From: Candidatus Bacteroides pullicola
GTDB lineage: Bacteria > Bacteroidota > Bacteroidia > Bacteroidales > Bacteroidaceae
NCBI GenBank assembly: GCA_019115825.1
Contig: DXCV01000024.1
Location: 1 to 64,000 of the forward strand
Reading direction: 5' to 3'
DNA: 64,000 nt
Part shown: positions 1 to 8,335 of the stretch, one piece after another
How positions within the stretch are numbered: position 1 is the stretch's first letter
How the letters are laid out: every line of letters starts with the position of its first letter
Notes under the pieces: generated by a model
The model's input: only the letters and a program-made list of their open reading frames with translations
The model's database searches: none
Told to the model about the DNA's origin: nothing
Program-made: the position numbers and the translations under genes

Positions 1-921
1 GCGGAGAAGTTCTTCAACCTCGCCACGGCGCAGAGCAACCTCGACATCGCCACCACCAACCTGGCCCACGCCGACACCCTCTATGCCTACGCACAGGGAC
101 GCTACGACATCGGCACCATCAGCGAGAACGAGATGTTGCAGCTGGAGGTGAACAAGCTCAACGAGGAGGCCAACTGCATGAGCGCCCGCATCGAGGTGGA
201 GAACGCCATGCAGGAACTCCGCTCCTACCTCGGCATCCTGGACGACACCGACCTGCAAGTCGTGGTCAGCGACTCCATCCCCGACTTCACCGTCAGCCTC
301 CACGAAGCCCTGATGCTGGCCAATGCCAACAGCCCCGACATCCTCGACATGCGCCGCCGCGAACTGGAGAGCGAGAGCAACGTGGCCCAGGCCCGCGCCA
401 ACGCCGGACTGAAGGCCGACATCTACCTGCGCTTCGGACTGACCCAGACGGGCGACAAGCTGCACGATGCCTACCGCGACCCGCTGGACCAGCAATACAT
501 CAGCCTCACCCTCTCACTGCCCATCCTCGACTGGGGACGGGGCAAGGGACAGGTGCGCGTGGCCCGCTCCAACCGCGACCTCGTCCGCACGCAGGTGGAG
601 CAGGACAAGACCGACTTCCAACTGAACGTGCGCAAGCTGGTGAAACAGTTCAACCTCCAGGCGCAGCGTGTACGCATCGCCGCCCGCACCGACCGCACAG
701 CCCAACGCCGCGCCGACGTAGCCCGACGGTTGTATTTATTAGGCAAATCCTCCGTGCTGGACCTCAACGCCTCCATCAGCGAGAAAGACGCCGCCCGCCG
801 CAACTACATCGCCTCCCTCAACGAATATTGGAGCCTGTTCTATACCCTCCGCAGCATCACCCTGCACGACTTCGAGCACGACCTTCCGCTGGAGGAGGAT
901 ATGGAAAGGCTGCTGGAGTAA
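1..921 (+). CDS. TolC-family outer membrane efflux protein (3' part)
   Basis: The reading frame is open from base 1, so the gene begins upstream of the window; the first internal ATG (133) is not the true start. The visible ~306 residues are the C-terminal half of a TolC-type outer membrane factor: long alpha-helical stretches rich in Ala, Asn, Arg and Glu, with a second OEP-like repeat beginning near 'SLHEALMLANANSPDI' and a barrel segment around 'QQYISLTLSLPILDWGRGKG'. OMFs form a trimeric channel through the outer membrane for tripartite exporters. It is followed by an HlyD adaptor, two FtsX permeases and an ABC ATPase on the same strand, so it is probably the exit duct of that MacAB-like pump. 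Confidence in the family is high; the substrate is unknown. Confidence 0.9.
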   Translation, partial: AEKFFNLATAQSNLDIATTNLAHADTLYAYAQGRYDIGTISENEMLQLEVNKLNEEANCMSARIEVENAMQELRSYLGILDDTDLQVVVSDSIPDFTVSLHEALMLANANSPDILDMRRRELESESNVAQARANAGLKADIYLRFGLTQTGDKLHDAYRDPLDQQYISLTLSLPILDWGRGKGQVRVARSNRDLVRTQVEQDKTDFQLNVRKLVKQFNLQAQRVRIAARTDRTAQRRADVARRLYLLGKSSVLDLNASISEKDAARRNYIASLNEYWSLFYTLRSITLHDFEHDLPLEEDMERLLE

Positions 922-940
922 GGGGGAAAGGAAGAGAAAG

Positions 941-1044
941 AAGGCTTATTAACAAGATATAAAAGGCTTTTATACACGACGAATAAGCCTTTTTCAACCG
1001 ACGAATAAGCCTTTTATATACGATGAAAAAGGCTTTTATATAAA
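941..1044. repeat. Word-repeat hairpin, AAGGCTTTTATA family
   Basis: The junction between tolC and the HlyD gene holds repeated AAGGCTTTTATA and its complement (ACGAATAAGCCTTTT occurs twice, AAAAGGCTTTTATA twice), so the two halves can fold into a long AT-rich hairpin. It could act as an attenuator or as an mRNA processing site inside the operon; that is inference. Confidence 0.6.
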
Positions 1045-1064
1045 CACTAACCACGCAAGAAGAC

Positions 1065-2318
1065 ATGGATATACAACTGGAAAAGAAACCCTGGTACGTC
1101 CGGTACCGTTATTACCTGTTGGGCGGAGCCGTTTTCCTGGCCCTGCTCATCTACGTCATCGTCCTCTCCGCCGGGCCGCGCCGCCTGCGCGTGTCGATGG
1201 ACGACATACAGATGTGCGAAGTGAAGAACGACAAGTTCCTGGAGTACGTGGACGTGGAAGGGCTGGTGCAGCCCATCCTCACCATCCTGGTCAACGCCGG
1301 CGAGGCGGGCAGCGTGCAGCGCATCGTGGCCGAGGAAGGCAGCCTGCTCAGCCGCGGCGACACCATCCTCGTGCTGGACAACCCCGAACTGCTACGCGAC
1401 ATCGAGGACCAGCGCGACGAGTGGGAGAAACAGCGCATCACCTATCAGGAGAAGGAAATCGAGATGGAGCAGCAGCGCATCACCCTCCGGAAGCAGGCCC
1501 TGCAGACGGAGTACGAACTGGAGAGCCTGCGCAAGACCTTCGAGCTGGACAAGGAGGAATTCCGCATGGGCGTCAAGAGCAAGGCCCAGCTGGACGTGGC
1601 CGAGGCCGAATACCGCTTCAAGCGCGAGACCGCCCGCCTAGAGCGCGAGAGCCTGCGCCACGACTCGGTGGCCAACCTCATCCGCCGCGACCTGCTGCGC
1701 ACCGACCTGGAGCGCGAGCGCAAGAAGTTTGAGCGGGCCCGCCGACGCCTGGACGGCCTGGTGGTGAAGGCGCCCGTGGGCGGACAGCTGAGCTTCGTCA
1801 AGGTGGTGCCCGGACAGCAGGTGTCCGCCACGGAGAACCTGGCCGAGGTGAAGGTGCTGGACCAATACAAGATACACACCGCCCTGAGCGAATACTACAT
1901 CGACCGCGTCACCACGGGCCTGCCCGCCGCCATCACCTACCAGGGCCGCCGCTACCCGCTGCGCGTGTCCAAGGTGGTGCCCGAGGTGAAGGAGCGCACC
2001 TTTGACGTAGACCTGGTGTTCACCACGGACAGCCTGCCGGACAACCTGCGTGTGGGCAAGAGCTTCCGCGTGCAGATTGAGCTGGGCCAGCCGGAAGAGG
2101 CGCTGGTCATCCGCCGCGGCGACTTCTACCAGGCCACCGCCGGCCAGTGGATTTACAAGCTCAACGCCGACCGCACCCGTGCCCGCCGCGTCCCCCTCGG
2201 CATCGGGCGGCAGAACCCGCAGCAATACGAGGTGACCGACGGCCTCCAGCCCGGCGACTGGGTCATCACCACGGGCTATGAGAACTTCGGCGAGGCGGAG
2301 GAGCTGGTGATTAAATAG
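1065..2318 (+). CDS. HlyD/MacA-type periplasmic adaptor
   Basis: A 417-residue membrane fusion protein. It has a cytoplasmic N-terminus, one transmembrane helix at about residues 14-34 (YYLLGGAVFLALLIYVIVL), a split barrel-sandwich (lipoyl) domain ('AGEAGSVQRIVAEEGSLL' and 'VVKAPVGGQLSFVKVVPGQ'), and between its halves a long charged coiled-coil hairpin at about residues 105-220. A beta-barrel and membrane-proximal domain follow (ending 'LQPGDWVITTGYENFGEAEELVIK'). Such adaptors couple inner-membrane FtsX/MacB transporters to TolC. It lies between the tolC partner and the two permeases, separated from both by repeat elements. It is likely co-transcribed with them. Confidence 0.9.
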   Translation: MDIQLEKKPWYVRYRYYLLGGAVFLALLIYVIVLSAGPRRLRVSMDDIQMCEVKNDKFLEYVDVEGLVQPILTILVNAGEAGSVQRIVAEEGSLLSRGDTILVLDNPELLRDIEDQRDEWEKQRITYQEKEIEMEQQRITLRKQALQTEYELESLRKTFELDKEEFRMGVKSKAQLDVAEAEYRFKRETARLERESLRHDSVANLIRRDLLRTDLERERKKFERARRRLDGLVVKAPVGGQLSFVKVVPGQQVSATENLAEVKVLDQYKIHTALSEYYIDRVTTGLPAAITYQGRRYPLRVSKVVPEVKERTFDVDLVFTTDSLPDNLRVGKSFRVQIELGQPEEALVIRRGDFYQATAGQWIYKLNADRTRARRVPLGIGRQNPQQYEVTDGLQPGDWVITTGYENFGEAEELVIK

Positions 2319-2346
2319 GAGAACTTAGCGAACCCGTTGAAACGAA

Positions 2347-2501
2347 GGTAACTTAATTCTCCTCCTCCGGGGAGGAGGAGTACCCGAAGGGGGAGGTGGT
2401 AGCGAACCCGTTCGTTTTAAAATCATTAACTGTGTATGTCTGCCGCTACCACCCCGGCCGTTGGCCACCCCTCCTCCCCGGAGGAGGGGAAATCAGTTAC
2501 C
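2347..2501. repeat. REPIN-like inverted repeat element, copy 1
   Basis: An element between HlyD and the first permease. Its left half holds the palindrome CTCCTCCTCCGGGGAGGAGG, then a CCCGAAGGG mini-hairpin and GGAGGTGGTAG. Its right half mirrors this: CTACCACC, then GGCCGTTGGCC, then CCCCTCCTCCCCGGAGGAGG. Short GGTAACT/AGTTACC arms bound it (2347-2353 and 2495-2501). A second copy lies at 14295-14485. Two palindromes in opposite orientation are the architecture of REP doublets/REPINs, which RAYT transposases mobilise in other bacteria. No RAYT gene is visible here. Confidence 0.75.
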
Positions 2502-2535
2502 GCAGACGTTTCATCTAAATTATCATTTACCCAAT

Positions 2536-4932
2536 ATGAAAACCCTGAAATACGCGGCACGCCACCTGGCACGTGCCAAAGCTTACACCCTTATCAACGT
2601 CGTCGGCCTGGCCCTGAGCCTGGGCTGCTGCATCCTGCTGGCGCGCTACCTGCACCGCGAGTACACGACGGACACGCACTGCGTGGATCGCGGGCGCGTT
2701 GTGATTCCCTTGCAGGACATTGACGGCAATGTATATCCTTCGATACTGCATCCCGACTGGGTCACCCTGGACACCACCTATATCACGGACAGCCAGGTGC
2801 AGGAGCGGTGCCGCCTCATCCTGCTGCAGGATGACCTCGTGCAGCGGGGCGAGAGCAGCCATCAAGCCCATGTGCTGGCGGCAGACTCCAGCTTCTTCCA
2901 CCTCTTCCGCTACCCGGTGCAGGTGGGCGAAGCGGCGTTGCACGCCCCCACGGACGCTGTGCTGACCGAAGCGTTCGCCCGCCGCCTCTTCGGGCACGAG
3001 AACCCCGTGGGGCAGGTGCTGGACTATGCCGGGCATGAGGTGACCGTGCGGGGCGTGATAGGCGAACCCGCCTGCAAGACCACCCTGCACTTCGACCTGG
3101 TGGTGGCCTACGACCTAAGTGACGAATGGGGACGGATGCCGTGGGAGCTGGTGCACGTGCTGCCCGCCGTGGACCTGCCCGCCATCAACCGGCAAGCCCA
3201 TATTTACCGCCCGGTGAAAGCGGCCGGAGACTGGTATCCGGTGGGCAAACAAATACGCCAGCAGTTCCTCACGCTGGAGGAATTCTATTTCGACCAGACT
3301 TCCACCGATGAGGACACCCGCCTGATGCGCAGCCAAGGCAACCTGCGCTACCTCCACTTGCTGGCGGGCGTGGCCGTGCTGCTGTTGCTGGTAGGGATGC
3401 TCAACTTTGTCAACCTCTACATGGTGCTGATGATGAAGCGCAGCAAGGAGTATGGCATCAAGAAGGTGTTCGGCCTGCACCGCCTGCCCCTCTTCGCACA
3501 GATATACACCGAGAACTTCCTGCTCTGCGCCGGGGCGTTGCTGCTGGCCGGGGTCGTGGTGGAGGCAGGCCAGCCCCTGCTGAACCGCCTGGCCGGCGAC
3601 CTCATCGGCTACACCGCCTTCGATGCCTGGCTGATGCCCGGCTTCCTCGTGCTCTTTCCCCTGCTGGCGTCGCTCTACCCCTACGTGCGCTACAACTACC
3701 GCCCGCCCCTGCTGTCGCTCCGCACCATCGGCACGAGCCGCCAATCCGTGACGGTGCGCATGGGCTTCCTCTTCGGACAATACCTGGTGACGCTACTCCT
3801 GCTGGTGTTGTCCGTCTACTTCGTCCGCCAGCTGCATCAGTGGCTGGACACGCCGCCGGGCTTCCGCACGGAGGACATCGTGCACGTCAACCTCAAATTC
3901 CAAAGCAAGAACTACTCGGTGGGTGAAGAACAAAGCAAAGCAGAACGTGCCCGTATGCGGGAAATGGCAAACCGCATGAAGGCCTGCCCCTACGTGAACC
4001 AAGCACTGCCGGTAAGCAAGGATGGCGTCCTGCACCAAGGCTTCCTCTCCGCCCTCACCAACGACCACGGCCAACAGGTGGAACTGAGCACCTTCTTTGT
4101 CCCGACCGGCTTCTTCGACCTCTACGGCATCCCCGTGCTGGAGGGCAGTGTGGAAGGCGAGGGCTATCACATGGTGCTCAACCGCCGGGCCATGGAGATG
4201 TTCGGCTACCAACACCGTGAGGAAGCCTTTGTGCGCAGCGAATCGCCCCTGTGGATATCCGTCGCGGCAGACGGCAAGATAATGGAAGGGGGCACGGAAC
4301 TGATGCCCGTCACCGCCGTGGTGGAAGACTACTGCAACGGCCACCTCTCGCTGGGACGAAAACCCATGGCCTTCATCGTAAAGGACAACACCGGTGGCGA
4401 CGAATGGGCACTCTCCGTTGTCCCCGGCCACGAACGCGACCTGCACGACTACCTGCGCCAGACGGTGCAGGAGGTCTACCACAGCGATGACTTCGCCTTC
4501 ACCCCCCTCGCGGACCAAGTGGCAGCCATCTATGACGACGACCGCCGCGTGGCCTGGGTCAGCACCGCCTTTGCGCTGATAGCCATCGTGGTGTCCTGCC
4601 TGGGATTGCTGGGCGTGTCGCTCTTCGACCTGCGCCAACGCTACCGCGAGATAGCCATCCGCAAGGTGAACGGCGCGAAGCGGGGCGACCTCTACCGCCT
4701 GCTCTTCCGCAAGTATGCGGTGATACTGGGCGCGGCCTTCGTGGTGTCGGTGCCCGTGGCGTGGTACATCGTCCACCGCTACACCGCAGACTTCGTGGTG
4801 CGGCTGCCGCTCAGTCCGTGGATATTCCTCGCGGCCCTGGCTGTGGTGGCGTTGCTGTCGCTGGGCACGCTGTGGTGGCAGGTCCGCCGCGCGGCTGGGA
4901 CCAATCCCGTGGAGGCGCTGAAGCGGGAATAA
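2536..4932 (+). CDS. FtsX/MacB-type ABC transporter permease 1
   Basis: A 798-residue permease of the MacB_PCD plus FtsX class found in Bacteroidetes, which carries two such modules. The first helix is at about residues 20-40 (TLINVVGLALSLGCCILLARY), followed by a large periplasmic domain. Helix pairs lie near residues 300-320 and 345-410, then comes a second periplasmic domain, and a C-terminal FtsX block ('AIRKVNGAKRGDLYRLLFRK'). I chose the ATG at 2536 because the extension to 2461 runs through repeat DNA, the protein then begins MKTLKYAARHLARAKAYT as expected for the family, and AAATTATCATTT precedes it by 7 nt. It probably forms a heterodimer with the next permease and uses the ATPase at 7529. 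Confidence 0.92.
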   Translation: MKTLKYAARHLARAKAYTLINVVGLALSLGCCILLARYLHREYTTDTHCVDRGRVVIPLQDIDGNVYPSILHPDWVTLDTTYITDSQVQERCRLILLQDDLVQRGESSHQAHVLAADSSFFHLFRYPVQVGEAALHAPTDAVLTEAFARRLFGHENPVGQVLDYAGHEVTVRGVIGEPACKTTLHFDLVVAYDLSDEWGRMPWELVHVLPAVDLPAINRQAHIYRPVKAAGDWYPVGKQIRQQFLTLEEFYFDQTSTDEDTRLMRSQGNLRYLHLLAGVAVLLLLVGMLNFVNLYMVLMMKRSKEYGIKKVFGLHRLPLFAQIYTENFLLCAGALLLAGVVVEAGQPLLNRLAGDLIGYTAFDAWLMPGFLVLFPLLASLYPYVRYNYRPPLLSLRTIGTSRQSVTVRMGFLFGQYLVTLLLLVLSVYFVRQLHQWLDTPPGFRTEDIVHVNLKFQSKNYSVGEEQSKAERARMREMANRMKACPYVNQALPVSKDGVLHQGFLSALTNDHGQQVELSTFFVPTGFFDLYGIPVLEGSVEGEGYHMVLNRRAMEMFGYQHREEAFVRSESPLWISVAADGKIMEGGTELMPVTAVVEDYCNGHLSLGRKPMAFIVKDNTGGDEWALSVVPGHERDLHDYLRQTVQEVYHSDDFAFTPLADQVAAIYDDDRRVAWVSTAFALIAIVVSCLGLLGVSLFDLRQRYREIAIRKVNGAKRGDLYRLLFRKYAVILGAAFVVSVPVAWYIVHRYTADFVVRLPLSPWIFLAALAVVALLSLGTLWWQVRRAAGTNPVEALKRE

Positions 4933-4966
4933 TGGAACCGATAAATTATCATTAAACGAAACGACT

Positions 4967-7387
4967 ATGTTACTACACTACCTGAAAGTCGCTGCCCGGC
5001 AACTGCTGAAGTACCGGACGCAAAACCTCATCAGCATCATCGGGCTGGGCGTATGCCTGCTCTGCTTCAGCGTCTGCCTCTACGTGGGGCGGTTCATCCT
5101 CAGCACGGACAGTTGCTTCGAGCACCGCGACCGCATCGCGGAGGTGGGACTGTCCTTGTCGGAAGACGGAACGCCGTTCGCCGGTACGCCCGCCCCGCTG
5201 GCCTCCCGGCTGCGGCAGATGCAGTGGGACGAGGTGGAGGCCCTGACCTACGTGGCCTATCCGGACGAACGGCTCTTCGACATCGAGGCCAAGCCGGGCG
5301 AGCTGTTCCCCTTCGCCCCCCTGACCTGCCTGGAGGTGGACAGCTGCTTCCGGCAAGTCTTCACGCCGCGCATCGTGGCAGGCTCGTGGCAGGTGGCCAC
5401 ACAGACGCCCAACGCCGTGGTGCTGAGCGAGCGTACGGCCCGCCGCCTCTTCGGCCCCCAGCCCGCCGACGCCATCGGCCGCCAGCTGGTCACCACGCGC
5501 AAGCTGATGTACTCCTCCAAGCGGGGAGGCGTGTCCTACACTGTGCAAGCCGTCATGGCCGACCTGCCCCTGAACAACAGCCTCAGCTTCATGGAACCGC
5601 TGGATCTGCTGGTACTGAACGACAGCGACGGCCTGCTGGCCTTCGAGCGCAACGGCGAGATGACCGGCGGATTCACCTACGCCCTGCTGCGACGGGGCGG
5701 GACAGCCCAATCGGACCTAGAGAGCCGCTTCAGGCAAAGGAACACGAAGTTCACCCTCTATGAAAAGGAGATGGACGTGACCGCCGGCCCGTTCGGCCAG
5801 AACTTCTGGGCGTTCTCCATCGCCAGCCCCATGCTGTGGGTGATGCTGGCCCTGGGTACGCTGGTGCTGGTGGTGGGACTGCTCAACTTCTTCTACTTCC
5901 AGATAGGCTCCTTCCTGGGACGCAGCCGCGAGTACAGCCTGCGGCGCGTGCTGGGCGGTGGCACCCGCCATCTGACGGCCCAGCTCTTCGTGCAGGCCAC
6001 GCTGGTGGTGCTGCTGGCCTTCCTGCTGACCTTCTGCCTCATCGAGCTGCTGACGCCCCGGCTGCACTTCACGCTGATGGAGTGGCAGCTGGACATCGAC
6101 CCGGCGTTGCTCAACGTGCAGTGTGCCCAATACTTGCTGGGCGTACTCGCCCTCAGCCTCGTGGCCTGCCTGTTCACCGCGATGCGTGCCCGCCGTGCCG
6201 ACACACAGTCCGCCCTGCGCGGGGGCAACCGCCACCGGATGCGCACCGTAATGCTGGGCGTGCAGTACTTCGTCTGCTGGGTGTTCGTCACGCTGGCCGC
6301 CGCCCTCTACCTGCAGGCGGGGAAGACCACATCCACCCTGTTCGGCACGCTGACGCGGCAGGAGAAGGCCGACATCCTGAGCATTCCCCTGGACTATTCC
6401 TCCCTGAAGCAGGCCGACAAGCTGGCCCTCGTGGAGCGTATGAAGCAGCACGCCGGGGTGGCCGACTGCCTGCCGGCCGACATCTGCTACACGCGCGGCG
6501 TATCCGGCAACCTGCTCTTCACCGCCCCGCCCGACGACGAACACAGGCACGAAGTGGTGGTAGACCTGTATAGCACACCGCAGAACTTCTTTGACTTCAT
6601 GCACATCCCCCTGTTGCGGGGCCATGCGCCGGAGAACGGACACGAGATGGTAGCAGACCAGACCTTCGAGGCAGACATGCAGGACAAGCAGCACGAAAGC
6701 CTGATGGGCACCACGCTCTACGACTACCAAGGCAGCTACACCGTGAGCGGCATCTGCGCCCCGTTCGTCACCAGCGTCTACCATGCGGACAGGGGTCGCG
6801 GCTATTTCAGCGGCTTCGGCTTCCTGCCCTCCGACCCCGGCCAATACATGTCCCACTGCTACCTGAAGTGCCATCCCGGACAGACGGACGAGGTGCGCCG
6901 CCATGTGCTGGACCTCCTGACGGAAGCCCTGCCCTACACCATCCGCCCGACAGTTTCCACCTTGCTGGACGACCTGGAGGAGATGCAGGGTCTGGAGAGC
7001 AAGCTGAAAGGCGTGGTGCTGTTCCTGGCCGTGGTGTGCGTCATCCTCACCCTGCTGGGCGTCTACGCCGCCATCACGCTCGACACCGAGCGGCGGCGCA
7101 AGGAGGTGGCCATCCGCAAAGTGAACGGCGCGGGCCGCCGACACATATTCCGGCTGTTTGCCCGTTCCTACGGGTGGATACTGGGCATTACGTTCGTCAT
7201 CGCCGCCCCGCTGCTCTACATCCTGCTGCAGCAATGGAAACAGTTGTACACCGTGTTCTTCGACGACGGGCCACTGTTCTGGCTCGGCATCGCACTGCTG
7301 GTCACGCTGGTCACGGTGCTGACCGTGGCATTCCGCATCGACCGGATAGCGCGGGTCAATCCGGCGGAGGCGGTGAAGACGGAGTAA
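4967..7387 (+). CDS. FtsX/MacB-type ABC transporter permease 2
   Basis: An 806-residue paralogue of the upstream permease. Transmembrane helices lie near residues 20-42, 285-310, 340-365, 390-410 and 425-445, with a C-terminal FtsX block holding three more helices and the conserved 'KEVAIRKVNGAGRRHIFRLF'. MacB-type permeases work as mechanotransmitters: the ATPase drives periplasmic motions that push substrate through the adaptor-TolC duct. It starts 34 nt after permease 1 with the leader AAATTATCATT 13 nt upstream. Two different permeases followed by one ATPase suggest an asymmetric dimer. The substrate cannot be told from sequence. Confidence 0.92.
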   Translation: MLLHYLKVAARQLLKYRTQNLISIIGLGVCLLCFSVCLYVGRFILSTDSCFEHRDRIAEVGLSLSEDGTPFAGTPAPLASRLRQMQWDEVEALTYVAYPDERLFDIEAKPGELFPFAPLTCLEVDSCFRQVFTPRIVAGSWQVATQTPNAVVLSERTARRLFGPQPADAIGRQLVTTRKLMYSSKRGGVSYTVQAVMADLPLNNSLSFMEPLDLLVLNDSDGLLAFERNGEMTGGFTYALLRRGGTAQSDLESRFRQRNTKFTLYEKEMDVTAGPFGQNFWAFSIASPMLWVMLALGTLVLVVGLLNFFYFQIGSFLGRSREYSLRRVLGGGTRHLTAQLFVQATLVVLLAFLLTFCLIELLTPRLHFTLMEWQLDIDPALLNVQCAQYLLGVLALSLVACLFTAMRARRADTQSALRGGNRHRMRTVMLGVQYFVCWVFVTLAAALYLQAGKTTSTLFGTLTRQEKADILSIPLDYSSLKQADKLALVERMKQHAGVADCLPADICYTRGVSGNLLFTAPPDDEHRHEVVVDLYSTPQNFFDFMHIPLLRGHAPENGHEMVADQTFEADMQDKQHESLMGTTLYDYQGSYTVSGICAPFVTSVYHADRGRGYFSGFGFLPSDPGQYMSHCYLKCHPGQTDEVRRHVLDLLTEALPYTIRPTVSTLLDDLEEMQGLESKLKGVVLFLAVVCVILTLLGVYAAITLDTERRRKEVAIRKVNGAGRRHIFRLFARSYGWILGITFVIAAPLLYILLQQWKQLYTVFFDDGPLFWLGIALLVTLVTVLTVAFRIDRIARVNPAEAVKTE

Positions 7388-7390
7388 TTT

Positions 7391-7520
7391 AATGGTGAAT
7401 GGTGAATGATTAATGGTTAATACGTGAGGACAAGAATAAGAAGAATCGCGCACAGCCCATTAATCATTCGCCATTAACCATTTATCATTAACCATTTATC
7501 ATTAACCATTAACCATTAAT
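7391..7520. repeat. Word-repeat hairpin, TTAATGGTTAATGAT family, copy 1
   Basis: The left arm repeats TTAATGG, GTGAATGA and TTAATGGTTAATAC. The right arm repeats the complement, ATTAACCATTTATC, several times. The loop is unique and contains CGCGCAC. The right arm ends 9 nt before the ATPase start codon, so the repeat supplies most of its 5' leader. Other copies lie at 17503-17635 and 60731-60819. Confidence 0.75.
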
Positions 7521-7528
7521 ATACGATT

Positions 7529-8194
7529 ATGATCAAGACAGTAAACCTACAGAAGATCTTCCGCACGGAGGAAGTACAGACGTTGGCCCTGACCAACGTG
7601 AACATCGAAGTCAATGAAGGCGAGTTCGTGGCCATCATGGGCCCGTCCGGCTGCGGCAAGTCCACCCTGCTCAACATCCTGGGACTGCTGGACAACCCCA
7701 CGGCGGGCGAGTATTACCTGAACGGCACGGAGGTGTCCCGCTACACCGAGTCGAAGCGCACCGACCTGCGCAAGGGCGTCATCGGCTTCGTCTTCCAGAG
7801 CTTCAACCTGATAGACGAGCTGAACGTGTATGAGAACGTGGAGCTGCCCTTGCTCTACATGGGCATCCCCGCCGCCGAACGCAAGAAACGCGTGAAGGAC
7901 GCCTTGGAACGCATGGGCATGATGCACCGCGTGAAGCACTTCCCCCAGCAGCTCAGCGGCGGACAGCAGCAGCGCACGGCCATCGCCCGCGCCGTGGTGG
8001 CCAACCCCAAGCTGATTCTGGCGGACGAGCCCACCGGCAACCTCGACTCGAAGAACGGCCGCGAGGTGATGGAGCTGCTCCAGGAGCTGCACCGCGACGG
8101 CACCACCATCGTCATGGTGACGCACTCGCAGCACGACGCCGACTATGCCGACCGCATCATCCACCTCTTTGACGGACAGGTGGTGACGGAGTAA
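7529..8194 (+). CDS. ABC transporter ATP-binding protein (MacB/LolD type)
   Basis: A 221-residue stand-alone nucleotide-binding domain. Walker A is GPSGCGKST at about residues 38-46, the Q-loop region is '[21 protein letters not shown]', the signature is [14 protein letters not shown] at about 142-155, Walker B is [13 protein letters not shown], and the H-loop is [14 protein letters not shown]. The length and the FQSFNLI motif are typical of the MacB/LolD/FtsE branch, which energises FtsX-fold permeases. It is last in the efflux operon, separated from the permeases by a TTAATGG repeat hairpin. Confidence 0.95.
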   Translation: MIKTVNLQKIFRTEEVQTLALTNVNIEVNEGEFVAIMGPSGCGKSTLLNILGLLDNPTAGEYYLNGTEVSRYTESKRTDLRKGVIGFVFQSFNLIDELNVYENVELPLLYMGIPAAERKKRVKDALERMGMMHRVKHFPQQLSGGQQQRTAIARAVVANPKLILADEPTGNLDSKNGREVMELLQELHRDGTTIVMVTHSQHDADYADRIIHLFDGQVVTE

Positions 8195-8202
8195 AAAGCA
8201 AC

Positions 8203-8304
8203 AGATGATCACAGATTTATTTTGCTCGTAATCAGCTATATATAATCTGTGGTCATCTGCCCTATCTGAGTCATCTGTGTGCCATTCCTTATTTTGACAC
8301 ACCC
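8203..8304. repeat. Word-repeat hairpin between ATPase and topA (GATGATCACAGAT family)
   Basis: The 141-nt convergent gap holds GATGATCACAGAT and, further on, AATCTGTGGTCATCTG plus GAGTCATCTGTGTG. These are complementary and could fold into one hairpin. It then has ATTTTGACACACC (8291-8303), which resembles the arm bounding the REPIN-like element at 14473-14485. It may terminate both convergent transcripts. No T-tract makes this certain. Confidence 0.45.
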
Positions 8305-8335
8305 TCTGATTTCCTATGATAACGGCGCGAAGGAC

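Noticed and set aside
2461..2535. 25-residue N-terminal extension of permease 1 (MATPPPRRRGNQ...)
   Set aside because: It is translated from the REPIN-like element; the ATG at 2536 has the AAATTATCATTT leader and gives the family-typical start.
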